DNA from: Blautia wexlerae DSM 19850
Lineage (GTDB): Bacteria; Bacillota; Clostridia; Lachnospirales; Lachnospiraceae
Reading direction: 5' to 3'
Assembly: GCF_025148125.1 (NCBI RefSeq)
Contig: NZ_CP102267.1
Location: 1,238,001 to 1,302,000 of the forward strand
DNA length: 64,000 nt
Position numbers and translations under genes: made by a program
In this document: piece after piece, positions 53,920 through 63,447 of the stretch
Layout of the letters: each line of letters begins with the position of its first letter
How positions within the stretch are numbered: position 1 is the stretch's first letter
Notes under the pieces: model-generated
Databases searched by the model: none
Told to the model about the DNA's origin: nothing
Seen by the model: only the letters and a program-made list of their open reading frames with translations

Positions 53920-54600
53920 ATGGAACAGTATAAACAGGAATTTATTGAATTTATGGTAGACAGTGAAGTTCTGAAATTCGGAGAATTTACCCTTAAAAGC
54001 GGAAGAAAGTCCCCGTTTTTTATGAATGCAGGCGGATATGTGACAGGTTCTCAGTTAAAGAAACTGGGTGAGTACTACGCACATGCTATTCATGATAAAT
54101 ATGGCGATGATTTCGATGTGCTTTTTGGACCTGCATATAAGGGAATCCCGTTAAGTGTTGTAACTGCAATTGCATTCAGCGAATTATATGGAAAAGAAAT
54201 CCGCTACTGTTCAGACCGTAAGGAAGAAAAAGACCATGGTGCAGATAAGGGAAGCTTCCTCGGAAGTAAATTAAAAGACGGCGATCGTGTAGTGATGATC
54301 GAAGATGTAACAACATCCGGTAAATCCATGGAAGAGACAGTACCGAAGGTAAAAGGTGCGGCTGATGTGGAAATCGTCGGTCTTATGGTTTCTCTGGACC
54401 GCATGGAAGTCGGAAAAGGCGGCGTGAAGTGTGCCCTTGACGAAGTCCATGACCTTTATGGGTTTGAAACAAATGCGATTGTTACAATGAAAGAGGTCAT
54501 TGAACATCTTTATAATAAAGAATATAAAGGAAAAGTAATCATTGACGATACATTGAAAGCCGCAATCGACGCATATTATGAGCAGTACGGTGCAAAATAA
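53920..54600 (+). CDS. pyrE: Orotate phosphoribosyltransferase
   Basis: A 226-aa type I phosphoribosyltransferase: FTLKSGRKSPFFMNAGGY, FGPAYKGIPLSVVTAIAF, RKEEKDHGADKGSFLGS (flexible loop), and the PRPP motif VMIEDVTTSGKSMEE. Last gene of the pyr operon; AGGAGG upstream. Confidence 0.96.
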   Translation: MEQYKQEFIEFMVDSEVLKFGEFTLKSGRKSPFFMNAGGYVTGSQLKKLGEYYAHAIHDKYGDDFDVLFGPAYKGIPLSVVTAIAFSELYGKEIRYCSDRKEEKDHGADKGSFLGSKLKDGDRVVMIEDVTTSGKSMEETVPKVKGAADVEIVGLMVSLDRMEVGKGGVKCALDEVHDLYGFETNAIVTMKEVIEHLYNKEYKGKVIIDDTLKAAIDAYYEQYGAK

Positions 54601-54634
54601 GCAAATACAGGTAACAGCGATTTATAAATAAGAT

Positions 54635-54662
54635 ATCATGATCTGCGAAAGCAGATCATGAT
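54635..54662. terminator. Palindromic hairpin after pyrE
   Basis: ATCATGATCTGC-gaaa-GCAGATCATGAT, perfect, but with no T tail. It marks the end of the pyr operon or an mRNA 3' structure. Confidence 0.5.
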
Positions 54663-54678
54663 ACTGATGAGGACGATT

Positions 54679-54831
54679 ATGAACGAAAAAATTTATAAAA
54701 CCATGTCTTCCACAGGAGCCTGCAGTCTGACAGTCGGGATCATTGTACTGGCAACGGGAATCGTAACAGGGATCATGATGATCGTAAACGGTGCAAGACT
54801 GCTGAAAAAGAAATCAGAGATATTGATATAA
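54679..54831 (+). CDS. 50-aa single-span membrane protein, unknown
   Basis: A short ORF from the ATG at 54679 with GAGGACG 4-10 nt upstream. One hydrophobic helix (LTVGIIVLATGIVTGIMMIV) lies between a Met-Asn-Glu-Lys start and a basic Lys-rich end (NGARLLKKKSEILI). It lies 26 nt before the vanZ-like gene. It is probably a real conserved small gene of Lachnospiraceae. No function is evident. Confidence 0.65.
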   Translation: MNEKIYKTMSSTGACSLTVGIIVLATGIVTGIMMIVNGARLLKKKSEILI

Positions 54832-54856
54832 AAGGCTTCAGAAACAGGAGAAAACA

Positions 54857-55330
54857 TTGAAAAAAGAAACGAAGCATATCATACGGACACTGGGAACCAT
54901 TTTGTTTATCCTGTATGTTCTGGCACTGATTTATTTTCTGTTCTTTTCAGAAGAATACGGAAGAGCAGCAATGGAAGAAAGACAGTACAGATATAATCTG
55001 ATACCGTTTGTTGAGATAAGGCGTTTCTGGGTATACAGGAAACAGCTTGGACTTATGGCGGTAGTTACAAATCTTTTTGGAAATGTAATTGGTTTTCTTC
55101 CATTTGGATTTATACTGCCGGTTATTCTGGACAAAATGAGAAGCGGATGGCTGATCGTACTGGCAGGATTTGGGCTTAGTGTTACGGTAGAGGTCATCCA
55201 GCTTATTACAAAGGTTGGGTGCTTTGACGTAGATGATATGATATTGAATACAGCAGGGGCGGCTCTGGGATATCTGCTTTTTTTTATCTGCGATCACCTG
55301 AGGAGAAAAATTTATGGCAAAAAGATATAG
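54857..55330 (+). CDS. VanZ family membrane protein
   Basis: A 157-aa protein with a TTG start and CAGGAG upstream. About four membrane helices and the VanZ signature: NLIPFVEIRRFW, NLFGNVIGFLPFGFILPVI, and VEVIQLITKVGCFDVDDMIL. VanZ proteins are tied to low-level teicoplanin resistance but are widespread, with unclear normal roles. It overlaps the next gene by 17 nt. Confidence 0.88.
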   Translation: MKKETKHIIRTLGTILFILYVLALIYFLFFSEEYGRAAMEERQYRYNLIPFVEIRRFWVYRKQLGLMAVVTNLFGNVIGFLPFGFILPVILDKMRSGWLIVLAGFGLSVTVEVIQLITKVGCFDVDDMILNTAGAALGYLLFFICDHLRRKIYGKKI

Positions 55331-55634
55331 ATATGCGTTTGCAAAGAAAAGAGAGGCACAGCAGGGAAAACTGTCAGCAGTGCTGGCGGCTGTTTCACTG
55401 GTTTTATTTGTGACTGCAGTTTTGCTGGCATTTTTTTTGCAGGGACAATACGGATATATTGTAGGCGGGATCAGTCTTTGCGCAATGCTTCTGTCTGTAT
55501 ATGGATTTGCGATGGGACTGAAAAGCTTTTCAGAAGAAAACCGGACACACAAAGCAGGTATGATCGGCTCTATTGCAAACGGAATCATAATGATCGGATG
55601 GCTGGGAATCTTTCTGATGGGAATTTCCGGCTGA
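55314..55634 (+). CDS. DUF6142 family small membrane protein
   Basis: A 106-aa protein with three hydrophobic helices (VLAAVSLVLFVTAVLLAFF, YIVGGISLCAMLLSVYGFAM, IANGIIMIGWLGIFLMG) and a basic N-terminus. It corresponds to a Lachnospiraceae family I know as DUF6142. It overlaps vanZ and is followed 39 nt later by the M29-like gene, so the three are probably one operon. Function unknown. Confidence 0.75.
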   Translation: MAKRYRYAFAKKREAQQGKLSAVLAAVSLVLFVTAVLLAFFLQGQYGYIVGGISLCAMLLSVYGFAMGLKSFSEENRTHKAGMIGSIANGIIMIGWLGIFLMGISG

Positions 55635-55672
55635 TTAACAGGGAAGTCTGATAGAAAAAGGAGAAATATAGT

Positions 55673-57706
55673 TTGGACGAATGGGTTATGGAACGGTATG
55701 AACTGGCGAAAGAAAGAATCGCTCAGATACCGGACGAGAAAATGGCAGAAGAACCGTACTGCGATTTTTTTACAAAAGAAGCAATGTTTTTACAGCAGGT
55801 GATTCATGTGATGGACCATGGAATTGCGGGGAAAAATCTTGAAGAACTTCAGGAACAGAATCATGAATTATATCAGGATATTCTGCCCGAAAATTATGAA
55901 AATTCTTATGGAAATCCTGCATATGCACAGAAAATGCTGGGAGAATACGGAAAAGTATTTACCTTTCTTTATACAGAACTTTATGGCACGATTGCTTATG
56001 CGTTTGAAAAAAAAGCATGGGATCTTACGGTTGTACTTGAATTGTTTCTGGAAATCTATTCTGCATTTACGCAGGAAGAAATTCCTGCTGAGAAACAGGT
56101 GAAAGAAATTCTCGTTTCCTACGTGAATGACTACTGCCAGGATATGGTGGAAAATCGGATCAGAGAGGCGATTGATCCTGAGAATAATTTTGTGGTTGAA
56201 ATGATCATGGATTCGGATCTGAGCGATCTGAGTTATCTGTATCAGTCCGGCGAATATGTATCGGAAAATGAACTGAAAACAGCAGAATTTATGAATTCAC
56301 TTTCCCAGAGGGAAATTGATGAGATGGCACGTACTTATACAGAAGGCTATCGGATGGGATTCATCACAGGAAGAAAAGATATTACAAAGAAGAAAACGGT
56401 TAATATACGTTATCATCTTGGCTTTGAGCGTATGGTAAAAGCGGCTGTTCTTCAGTTCCGGGAGATGGGGCTGCAGACGGTTATTTACCGCCATGCACTT
56501 CATGCGGTGAACAGACGGAATCAGTTCAGAAATGGATTTACAGGAGGAATTGCAAATCCGCAGTTTGATTATGACCACAGACAGGACAGTGCGCTGTTTC
56601 TGGATCCGGATTTTGTAAAGCGTAAACTTCGTGCCATGCAGACTTCTTATGATGAATATGCAGATCTGGCAGATGTACATGGCGGACCGGCTGTGATCGA
56701 GACATTTGGAGAGAAGCCGTTTTCACCGGTAAGTAAACCGGAAAGCTGGGCGTTTACAGAAGCACAGCAGAAGCTTCAGCTGGAACTGGACAATGAATCC
56801 GGTCAAATCACAAATCGTTATATCAAAGGTGAGGAAAGAAGTTTTACGATCATTGCTTATCCGATACCTGAGATCGGGGAGGATTTTCCGGAAATTTTCC
56901 GCGAGATCGTAAAGATCAATACATTGGATTATAAGAAATATCAGAAGATCCAGCAGACGATCATAGATACTCTTGATACCTGTGAATGGGTGGAAATCAA
57001 GGGAAAGGGAGAGAATGAGACAGATCTGCTCATTCATCTTCATACATTAACAGATGCGAAAACACAGACAAATTTTGAGAACTGTGTGGCAGATGTAAAT
57101 ATTCCTCTGGGTGAAGTATTTACTTCACCGGTGCTTGCAGGAACAGGCGGAATGCTTCATGTTTCAAAAGTATATCTTAACGGACTGCAGTTTTGTGACC
57201 TGAAGCTTGTGTTTGACTGCGGACAGGTGATCGATTACAGCTGTTCTAATTTTGAGACAGAGGAAGAGAACCGTAAATATATTGAAGATAATATTCTGTT
57301 CCATCATCCGAAACTTGCAATGGGAGAATTTGCGATCGGAACTAATACAACAGCTTATGTGGCAGCACAGAAATATAATATCGCAGACAAACTTCCGATT
57401 CTGATCGCGGAGAAAATGGGACCGCATTTTGCAGTTGGTGATACCTGTTACAGCTGGTCAGAAGATACTCCGGTCTATAATCCGGATGGTAAAGAGATCA
57501 TCGCAAGGGACAATGAGATTTCCGAGATGCGAAAAGAAGACGTCAGCCTTGCTTATTATGGATGTCACACAGATATTACGATTCCATATGACGAACTGGG
57601 AAGCATCCGTACGATTGATGATGAGGGGGATATGATCTCTATTATTGAAGATGGAAGATTTGTCCTTCCGGGTACGGAAGCTCTGAACGAGCCGTTTGGG
57701 GAATAA
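55673..57706 (+). CDS. Aminopeptidase M29-like metalloprotein with long N-terminal extension
   Basis: A 677-aa protein with a TTG start and AAAAGGAG 10 nt upstream. The C-terminal 230 residues look like the M29 (AmpS/PepS) aminopeptidase core: VNIPLGEVFTSPVLAGTGG (metal Glu), FHHPKLAMGEFAIGTNTTAY (metal Glu), and LIAEKMGPHFAVGDTCYSWS (metal His and Asp). M29 enzymes are usually about 400 aa, so nearly 300 N-terminal residues of helical sequence are extra. The metal ligands appear to be kept. Substrate and role are unknown. Confidence 0.8.
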   Translation: MDEWVMERYELAKERIAQIPDEKMAEEPYCDFFTKEAMFLQQVIHVMDHGIAGKNLEELQEQNHELYQDILPENYENSYGNPAYAQKMLGEYGKVFTFLYTELYGTIAYAFEKKAWDLTVVLELFLEIYSAFTQEEIPAEKQVKEILVSYVNDYCQDMVENRIREAIDPENNFVVEMIMDSDLSDLSYLYQSGEYVSENELKTAEFMNSLSQREIDEMARTYTEGYRMGFITGRKDITKKKTVNIRYHLGFERMVKAAVLQFREMGLQTVIYRHALHAVNRRNQFRNGFTGGIANPQFDYDHRQDSALFLDPDFVKRKLRAMQTSYDEYADLADVHGGPAVIETFGEKPFSPVSKPESWAFTEAQQKLQLELDNESGQITNRYIKGEERSFTIIAYPIPEIGEDFPEIFREIVKINTLDYKKYQKIQQTIIDTLDTCEWVEIKGKGENETDLLIHLHTLTDAKTQTNFENCVADVNIPLGEVFTSPVLAGTGGMLHVSKVYLNGLQFCDLKLVFDCGQVIDYSCSNFETEEENRKYIEDNILFHHPKLAMGEFAIGTNTTAYVAAQKYNIADKLPILIAEKMGPHFAVGDTCYSWSEDTPVYNPDGKEIIARDNEISEMRKEDVSLAYYGCHTDITIPYDELGSIRTIDDEGDMISIIEDGRFVLPGTEALNEPFGE

Positions 57707-57780
57707 AGGCATTTTCCTGTTAAGTTCGGAATACAAAAAAATTTATTAGTTCGTTAAAATATTTCTTTGCATTAATTTTA

Positions 57781-57809
57781 TTGACAGAAAAAGGGAATCT
57801 TAGTAGAAT
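57781..57809 (+). promoter_or_regulatory. Promoter of the pur operon leader
   Basis: TTGACA (57781-57786), exactly 17 nt, TAGAAT (57804-57809). Expected start near 57815. Confidence 0.75.
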
Positions 57810-57810
57810 C

Positions 57811-57858
57811 TACGGTTAGAGAGGGTTTTGATAAAATCTTTTCTGACCGTACTTTTTT
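57811..57858 (+). terminator. Promoter-proximal terminator before purE
   Basis: GGTTAGA...TCTGACC stem (extended to ACGGT/ACCGT in DNA), then GTACTTTTTTT. It begins at the predicted transcription start, so most transcripts would end after about 45 nt unless antitermination occurs. No purine aptamer fits in this space. Confidence 0.7.
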
Positions 57859-57939
57859 TATCAATAAAATAAAAACAAAGTCCCGGACAGATAAAATCTG
57901 GTCTGTCTGAGAATACTTGAGAAGAAAAGGAGAATAATC

Positions 57940-58440
57940 ATGGCAAAAGTAGGAATTGTGATGGGCAGCGACTCAGATATGCCGATCATGAGCAAAGCAG
58001 CAGACATTCTGGAGAAACTGGGAATTGATTACGAGATAAAGATCATTTCCGCACACAGGGAACCGGATGTCTTTTTTGAATATGCAAAAACAGCAGAGGA
58101 AAAAGGCTTTAAAGTAATCATCGCAGGTGCAGGAATGGCAGCTCATCTGCCGGGAATGTGCGCAGCAATCTTCCCGATGCCGGTTATCGGAATTCCTATG
58201 CACACTACTTCTCTGGGAGGAAGAGATTCCCTTTATTCTATCGTACAGATGCCGTCAGGAATCCCGGTTGCAACAGTCGCTATCAACGGAGGCGCAAACG
58301 CAGGACTTCTGGCAGCTAAGATACTTGCAACATCAGATGAGGAACTTCTTGCAAAATTAAAAGCTTACAGCCAGGAATTAAAAGAACAGGTGGAAGCAAA
58401 AGACGCAAGATTACAGGAAGTCGGATATAAAAATTACTAA
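57940..58440 (+). CDS. purE: N5-carboxyaminoimidazole ribonucleotide mutase (class I PurE)
   Basis: A 166-aa protein with AAAGGAG upstream. Motifs: IVMGSDSDMPIMSKAADIL, ISAHREPDVFFEYA, AGAGMAAHLPGMCAA, and LGGRDSLYSIVQMPSGIPV. It is the first gene of purE-purM-purN-purD, part of IMP synthesis. The other purine genes are not in this window. Confidence 0.97.
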   Translation: MAKVGIVMGSDSDMPIMSKAADILEKLGIDYEIKIISAHREPDVFFEYAKTAEEKGFKVIIAGAGMAAHLPGMCAAIFPMPVIGIPMHTTSLGGRDSLYSIVQMPSGIPVATVAINGGANAGLLAAKILATSDEELLAKLKAYSQELKEQVEAKDARLQEVGYKNY

Positions 58441-58500
58441 GATAAAATGAGGATAACTCAGGTTCATAAACAGGATCAGGGGTAAAAACGGAGGATTATC

Positions 58501-59526
58501 ATGGATTACAAGACCGCTGGAGTAGATATTGAAGCAGGATACAAATCAGTAGAGCTGATGAAAGAGCATGTAAAGAGAACCATGCGTGAAGAAGTGCTGG
58601 GAGGACTGGGAGGATTTTCCGGTGCCTTTTCTCTTGCTAAGATCAAAGAAATGGAAGAACCGGTATTATTATCAGGTACAGACGGATGTGGAACTAAAGT
58701 AAAACTTGCTATGGTCATGGACAAGCATGACACCATTGGCATTGATGCAGTTGCCATGTGTGTCAATGATATTGCATGTGCAGGCGGAGAACCATTATTC
58801 TTCCTTGATTATATTGCATGTGGTAAGAATTATCCGGAAAAGATCGCAGCTATCGTAGGCGGCGTTGCAGAAGGCTGTGTGCAGTCAGATGCAGCTCTGA
58901 TCGGCGGTGAGACAGCAGAGCATCCGGGACTGATGCCGGAAGACGAATATGACCTGGCTGGTTTCGCAGTAGGTGTCTGCGATAAAAAAGAGATGATCAC
59001 AGGTGAAGAACTGAAAGCAGGAGATGTTCTGATCGGTATGGCATCCACAGGGGTTCACAGTAACGGATTTTCTCTTGTCCGTAAAGTTTTTGATATGACA
59101 AAGGAATCTCTTGATACTTATTATGAAGAACTTGGAACAACACTTGGTGAAGCACTTCTGGCACCAACCAGAATCTATGTAAAAGCATTAAAGAGCATTA
59201 AAAATGCCGGAGTTCGTGTGCACGCATGCAGTCATATCACAGGCGGCGGTTTTTATGAAAATATTCCGAGAATGCTTAAAGAGGGAACACGTGCAGTTGT
59301 GGAAAAGAACAGCTATCCGGTACTTCCAATCTTCAAACTTCTTGCTGAAAAAGGCAATATTGACGAACAGATGATGTACAATACTTATAACATGGGACTT
59401 GGAATGATCCTTGCTGTAGATGCGGCAGATGTGGACAAAACAATGGAAGCAATCAAAGCAGCAGGTGACACTCCGTACGTAGTAGGACGTATCGAAGATG
59501 GTGAAAAGGGAGTGACTTTATGTTAA
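58501..59526 (+). CDS. purM: Phosphoribosylformylglycinamidine cyclo-ligase (AIR synthase)
   Basis: A 341-aa protein. Motifs: [49 protein letters not shown] and [18 protein letters not shown]. It forms AIR from FGAM. AACGGAGG lies before the start, and the end overlaps purN by 7 nt. Confidence 0.97.
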   Translation: MDYKTAGVDIEAGYKSVELMKEHVKRTMREEVLGGLGGFSGAFSLAKIKEMEEPVLLSGTDGCGTKVKLAMVMDKHDTIGIDAVAMCVNDIACAGGEPLFFLDYIACGKNYPEKIAAIVGGVAEGCVQSDAALIGGETAEHPGLMPEDEYDLAGFAVGVCDKKEMITGEELKAGDVLIGMASTGVHSNGFSLVRKVFDMTKESLDTYYEELGTTLGEALLAPTRIYVKALKSIKNAGVRVHACSHITGGGFYENIPRMLKEGTRAVVEKNSYPVLPIFKLLAEKGNIDEQMMYNTYNMGLGMILAVDAADVDKTMEAIKAAGDTPYVVGRIEDGEKGVTLC

Positions 59527-60161
59527 AAGTCGGTGTACTGGTTTCAGGAGGCGGCACGAATCTGCAGGCTATCCTGGATGCCATTGACTGTGGAAAGATT
59601 ACAAATGCAGAAGTTTCTCTGGTTATCAGCAATAATCCGAAGGCTTATGCGCTGGAGAGAGCAAAGAATCACAACATAGAAGCTGTATGTATTTCCCCAA
59701 AACAGTTTGAGAACAGAGAAGAATTTCACAGGGCACTTCTTGCGAAGCTGAAAGAAAGTGGTGTAGAGCTTATCGTTCTGGCGGGATTTCTTGTGGCTAT
59801 TCCTCCAATGATCGTGGAAGCGTATCCAAATAAGATCATCAATATCCACCCGTCACTGATTCCGTCTTTCTGTGGAGTGGGCTATTATGGATTGCATGTA
59901 CATGAGAAAGCTCTGGAAAGAGGCGTACGTGTGACAGGTGCGACCGTACATTTTGTTGACACAGGTACAGATACAGGTCCGATCATTCTTCAGAAGGCCG
60001 TAAAGATTAAATCTGATGATACCCCGGAAGTTCTTCAGAGACGTGTTATGGAGAAAGCGGAGTGGAAGATTCTTCCGAAAGCTATCAATCTTATTGCCAA
60101 TGACAAAGTGAAAGTGGTGGATGGAAGAGTAGAAACAGAGGAATTTGATACAGAAGAGTAG
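59520..60161 (+). CDS. purN: Phosphoribosylglycinamide formyltransferase
   Basis: A 213-aa protein: [17 protein letters not shown], and the catalytic region [20 protein letters not shown] (N, H), followed by [17 protein letters not shown] (D). The formyl donor is 10-formyl-tetrahydrofolate. Translation is coupled to purM. Confidence 0.96.
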   Translation: MLKVGVLVSGGGTNLQAILDAIDCGKITNAEVSLVISNNPKAYALERAKNHNIEAVCISPKQFENREEFHRALLAKLKESGVELIVLAGFLVAIPPMIVEAYPNKIINIHPSLIPSFCGVGYYGLHVHEKALERGVRVTGATVHFVDTGTDTGPIILQKAVKIKSDDTPEVLQRRVMEKAEWKILPKAINLIANDKVKVVDGRVETEEFDTEE

Positions 60162-60180
60162 ATAAAGGAGCAAAAATAAA

Positions 60181-61455
60181 ATGAAAGTCTTGATCGTAGG
60201 CAGCGGTGGAAGAGAACATGCCATTGCATGGAGTGTTTCAAAGAGTCCGAAAGTGGATAAAATTTATTGTGCACCTGGAAATGCAGGGATTGCAGAACTT
60301 GCAGAATGTGTAGATATCGGTGCTATGGAGTTTGAGAAACTTGCTGATTTTGCTCAGGAGAAAGCAATTGATCTTACCATTATCGGTATGGATGATCCTC
60401 TGGTTGGCGGTGTGGTAGATGTATTTGAAGCACGTGGTCTGAAAGTCTTTGGCCCGAGAAAGAATGCAGCTATCCTTGAAGGCTCCAAAGCGTTCTCAAA
60501 AGATCTGATGAAAAAATACAATATTCCCACAGCGGCATATGAGAATTTTGATGATCCTGAGAAAGCACTGGAATATCTCCGCACGGAAGCCAGATTTCCA
60601 ATTGTTCTGAAAGCAGATGGTCTTGCACTCGGCAAGGGAGTGCTGATCTGCAAGGATTTGAAAGAGGCAGAAGACGGCGTAAAAGAGATCATGGAAGATA
60701 AGAAATTCGGAAATGCCGGAAATACTATGGTCATTGAAGAATTTATGACAGGACGTGAAGTCTCTGTGTTATCATTTGTAGATGGAAAAACTATCCGTAC
60801 AATGACATCCGCACAGGATCACAAACGTGCTCAGGACGGTGATCAGGGATTGAATACTGGCGGAATGGGAACTTTCTCCCCAAGTCCGTTCTATACAGAA
60901 GAAGTAGATGAATTCTGCAGGAAATATGTATATCAGCCGACAGTGGACGCAATGGCTGCAGAAGGACGCCCGTTTAAGGGAATCATTTTCTTTGGTCTTA
61001 TGCTTACCGCAGATGGCCCGAAGGTATTGGAATATAATGCACGCTTCGGAGATCCGGAAGCACAGGTAGTCCTGCCACGTATGAAGAATGATATCATTGA
61101 AGTAATGGAAGCTTGCGTAAATGGAACACTGGACCAGGTAGACCTTCAGTTCGAGGATAATGCAGCAGTGTGCGTAGTACTTGCAAGTGATGGATATCCT
61201 GTAAAATATGAAAAAGGTATCCCAATGTACGGCTTTGAAAATTTCAAAGGCAAAGACGGATATTACTGCTTCCACGCAGGAACCAAACTGAAAGACGGTC
61301 AGATTGTTACCAATGGTGGTCGTGTTCTGGGAATTACTGCGACAGGCAAAGATTTAAAAGAAGCAAGAAAGAATGCATATGAAGCTACAGAGTGGATTAC
61401 ATTCGCAAATAAATATATGCGCCATGATATTGGAAAAGCAATTGATGAAGCATAA
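60181..61455 (+). CDS. purD: Phosphoribosylamine-glycine ligase
   Basis: A 424-aa ATP-grasp enzyme: VGSGGREHAIAWSVSKS at the N-terminus, KADGLALGKGVLIC, and the signature GDQGLNTGGMGTFSPSPFY, plus LEYNARFGDPEAQVVLPR. Last gene of the pur operon; a strong terminator follows. Confidence 0.97.
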   Translation: MKVLIVGSGGREHAIAWSVSKSPKVDKIYCAPGNAGIAELAECVDIGAMEFEKLADFAQEKAIDLTIIGMDDPLVGGVVDVFEARGLKVFGPRKNAAILEGSKAFSKDLMKKYNIPTAAYENFDDPEKALEYLRTEARFPIVLKADGLALGKGVLICKDLKEAEDGVKEIMEDKKFGNAGNTMVIEEFMTGREVSVLSFVDGKTIRTMTSAQDHKRAQDGDQGLNTGGMGTFSPSPFYTEEVDEFCRKYVYQPTVDAMAAEGRPFKGIIFFGLMLTADGPKVLEYNARFGDPEAQVVLPRMKNDIIEVMEACVNGTLDQVDLQFEDNAAVCVVLASDGYPVKYEKGIPMYGFENFKGKDGYYCFHAGTKLKDGQIVTNGGRVLGITATGKDLKEARKNAYEATEWITFANKYMRHDIGKAIDEA

Positions 61456-61476
61456 AAAATATTGATGTTTAAAAAT

Positions 61477-61527
61477 AAACAGGAGACAAAGCTGGGATAA
61501 AAGTCCCATTCTTGTCTCCTGTTTTAT
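61477..61527 (+). terminator. Terminator after the pur operon
   Basis: AAACAGGAGACAA...TTGTCTCCTGTTTT with an inner GGG/CCC pair, then a T-rich end. Confidence 0.9.
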
Positions 61528-61633
61528 GGTTGGCAGATACTTTTTCTGTCCAAAATGATCTCGATGTAATATTTTTTGAAAGAACGATAGAATCCACATA
61601 AATTATTTTGCATAAATAATACGAGCGATTTCC

Positions 61634-61760
61634 TTTACTTTTCATGCAATCTGTTATAAAATAGAAAAGTGCTGTAAAGCAAAGTTACAGATTGAGATGA
61701 ATTGTAACGTAGCAGAAACAGCAAGGAGAAAGTTACTGTTCAGCATATGCACAGTAATGG
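61634..61760 (+). promoter_or_regulatory. Promoter and MITE-end palindrome before the AlkD-like gene
   Basis: TTTACT (61634)-17-TAAAAT (61657-61662) is a likely promoter. The palindrome GTTACTGTTCAGCATATGC followed by ACAGTAAT (61733-61760) repeats the MITE terminal sequence and lies in the leader just before the ribosome site. Confidence 0.5.
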
Positions 61761-61770
61761 GAGAAATATT

Positions 61771-62493
61771 ATGAACAGGAAAAGTCAGAAAGAGATTCAG
61801 GTGACGACACATATGGTGCGCCAGTTTCTGCAGGAGAATGAAGATACCGGTTATCGGGATTTTCACAGCAATCTTCTGCCGGGTGTGGATAATGTTATGG
61901 GAATCAGACTTCCGGTGTTGCGAAAATTTGCAAAGCAGCTTTCTGGTATGGACTGGCAGGAATGGTTTGAACAGGCGGATGACCAGTGGTATGAAGAAAC
62001 GATGCTTCGCGGATTGGTGAGCGCTTATGCAAAGATGGAATGCAAAGAACGCTTAACATATGTGGCAAAATTTGTGCCGGACATTAATAACTGGGCAGTA
62101 TGCGATTGCTTTTGCAGTACATTAAAAGATGCAGATAAATACCAGACAGAATACTGGGATTTTATTGAAACGTATTTTACTTCGAATAAAGAATACGAAG
62201 CAAGATTTGCGGCAGTCATGCTTCTGGGACATTTTGTGAAGCGTGAATATTTGAAAGAGAGTATCAGACGTCTGGAGAGTATCACTCAGCAGGGATATTA
62301 TGCAAAGATGGCAGTGGCGTGGGCAGTATCTGTATATTTTGCGGCATTTCCGGATGAGATGCTGACATACTTGCAGGACGGTCACAAACTGGATGAATTT
62401 ACATATAAGAAATCACTACAGAAGATCACAGAGTCTTATCGTGTTGATAAGGAAATGAAAAAGATCATAAAAGAAATGAGACAGAGAGGATAA
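61771..62493 (+). CDS. DNA alkylation repair protein (AlkD-like)
   Basis: A 240-aa protein from the ATG at 61771 with GGGAG upstream; an in-frame ATG at 61747 lies inside the MITE-like palindrome. HEAT-like helical repeats with AlkD features: VMGIRLPVLRKFAKQLSGMD, WYEETMLRGLVSAYAKM, FVPDINNWAVCDCFCSTLKD (the conserved NWAvcD motif) and AAVMLLGHFVKREYLKESIR. AlkD excises alkylated bases without base flipping. Confidence 0.9.
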   Translation: MNRKSQKEIQVTTHMVRQFLQENEDTGYRDFHSNLLPGVDNVMGIRLPVLRKFAKQLSGMDWQEWFEQADDQWYEETMLRGLVSAYAKMECKERLTYVAKFVPDINNWAVCDCFCSTLKDADKYQTEYWDFIETYFTSNKEYEARFAAVMLLGHFVKREYLKESIRRLESITQQGYYAKMAVAWAVSVYFAAFPDEMLTYLQDGHKLDEFTYKKSLQKITESYRVDKEMKKIIKEMRQRG

Positions 62494-62497
62494 AATA

Positions 62498-63268
62498 ATG
62501 GGAATCAGCAAAGAAGAAGCAATCAAGGAATTACAGAACAGAGAGACAGTATTTGTTGCATACTCACAGGCTACCAAACTGCCATATGTGAAATGTGACG
62601 AAGAGACTTATAATGACCAGGCATGGATTTTTTCCACAGAAGAAGGAATCAAAGAATTCGGCAAAAAAATGCTGGAAGAAAAGGTTCTTCTTATGGGTAT
62701 GAAATTTACCAAGAAGGATTATCCCAGATTATATGGAACTTTCTATGCAATTGGCGTAAATACAGTTGTATGGGTAGATGGTGAAGATAAAATTGAGATT
62801 GATCTTCCGGATGTTGCAAAACAGGCAGATATGAGCAAGATTGAGCCGGCTAAGAGACCGCTTCTGAATCCTACACTGGAGCTTTCCGGCATTTACTTTA
62901 TGCAGGAACTCCGCCGTCCGGTAGAGAAGGATCAGCATGGAAATCTTCGTGAGCTTGAGGAAGAACTGATCGTAAACCTGAAGAAATCCGAATATCTGGT
63001 TGCTATGAATGTAGATCCTGAAGATCCTAAGAAGATCAATATTCCGTATCTCAAAAATAAAAAAGAAGAAATTCTCCAGCCTGTATTTACAGACGTTATG
63101 GAACTTGAGAAGTTTACAAAAGGTCAGAAGCTGCGTATTGCGAAAGTACCGTTTGCAAAACTTCCGGAGCTGTTAATCGATAAGGCAATGGCTTATGCAG
63201 TTAATCCATTAGGCTTTAACCTTGTTCTGAACAGAGAACAGCTCAATAAGATCATTGGCTTAAAATAA
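62498..63268 (+). CDS. SseB-like (enhanced serine sensitivity) domain protein
   Basis: A 256-aa protein that starts 5 nt after the AlkD gene, so they are probably co-transcribed. The first 120 residues look like an SseB N-terminal domain (TVFVAYSQATKLPYVKCDEE, WIFSTEEGIKEFGKKML, YGTFYAIGVNTVVWVDG). The C-terminal half is conserved in Firmicutes but of unknown role. No membrane segments. Confidence 0.75.
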   Translation: MGISKEEAIKELQNRETVFVAYSQATKLPYVKCDEETYNDQAWIFSTEEGIKEFGKKMLEEKVLLMGMKFTKKDYPRLYGTFYAIGVNTVVWVDGEDKIEIDLPDVAKQADMSKIEPAKRPLLNPTLELSGIYFMQELRRPVEKDQHGNLRELEEELIVNLKKSEYLVAMNVDPEDPKKINIPYLKNKKEEILQPVFTDVMELEKFTKGQKLRIAKVPFAKLPELLIDKAMAYAVNPLGFNLVLNREQLNKIIGLK

Positions 63269-63308
63269 TCAAGTCATGTAGATGAAATTCAGTTGACAGA
63301 AAGAAGAT

Positions 63309-63357
63309 AAAGGGTGTGCATGCTGTGTGAGAACATGGCAGTACACCCCTTTTTGTT
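63309..63357 (+). terminator. Terminator
   Basis: AAAGGGTGTGCATGC...CAGTACACCCCTTTTT, an imperfect but strong stem with a T run. Confidence 0.85.
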
Positions 63358-63447
63358 TTGAAAAATAATACAGCAATACGTCTTTCTGTTGCAAAAAATG
63401 CTGGTTTGTGCTAGGATATGTGTAACACAAAAAGGAGAAGAAAACGT

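Noticed and set aside
57707..57939. Purine or PRPP riboswitch before purE
   Set aside because: The terminator starts at the predicted transcription start, leaving no space for an aptamer upstream of it, and the rest of the leader is plain A/T-rich sequence.
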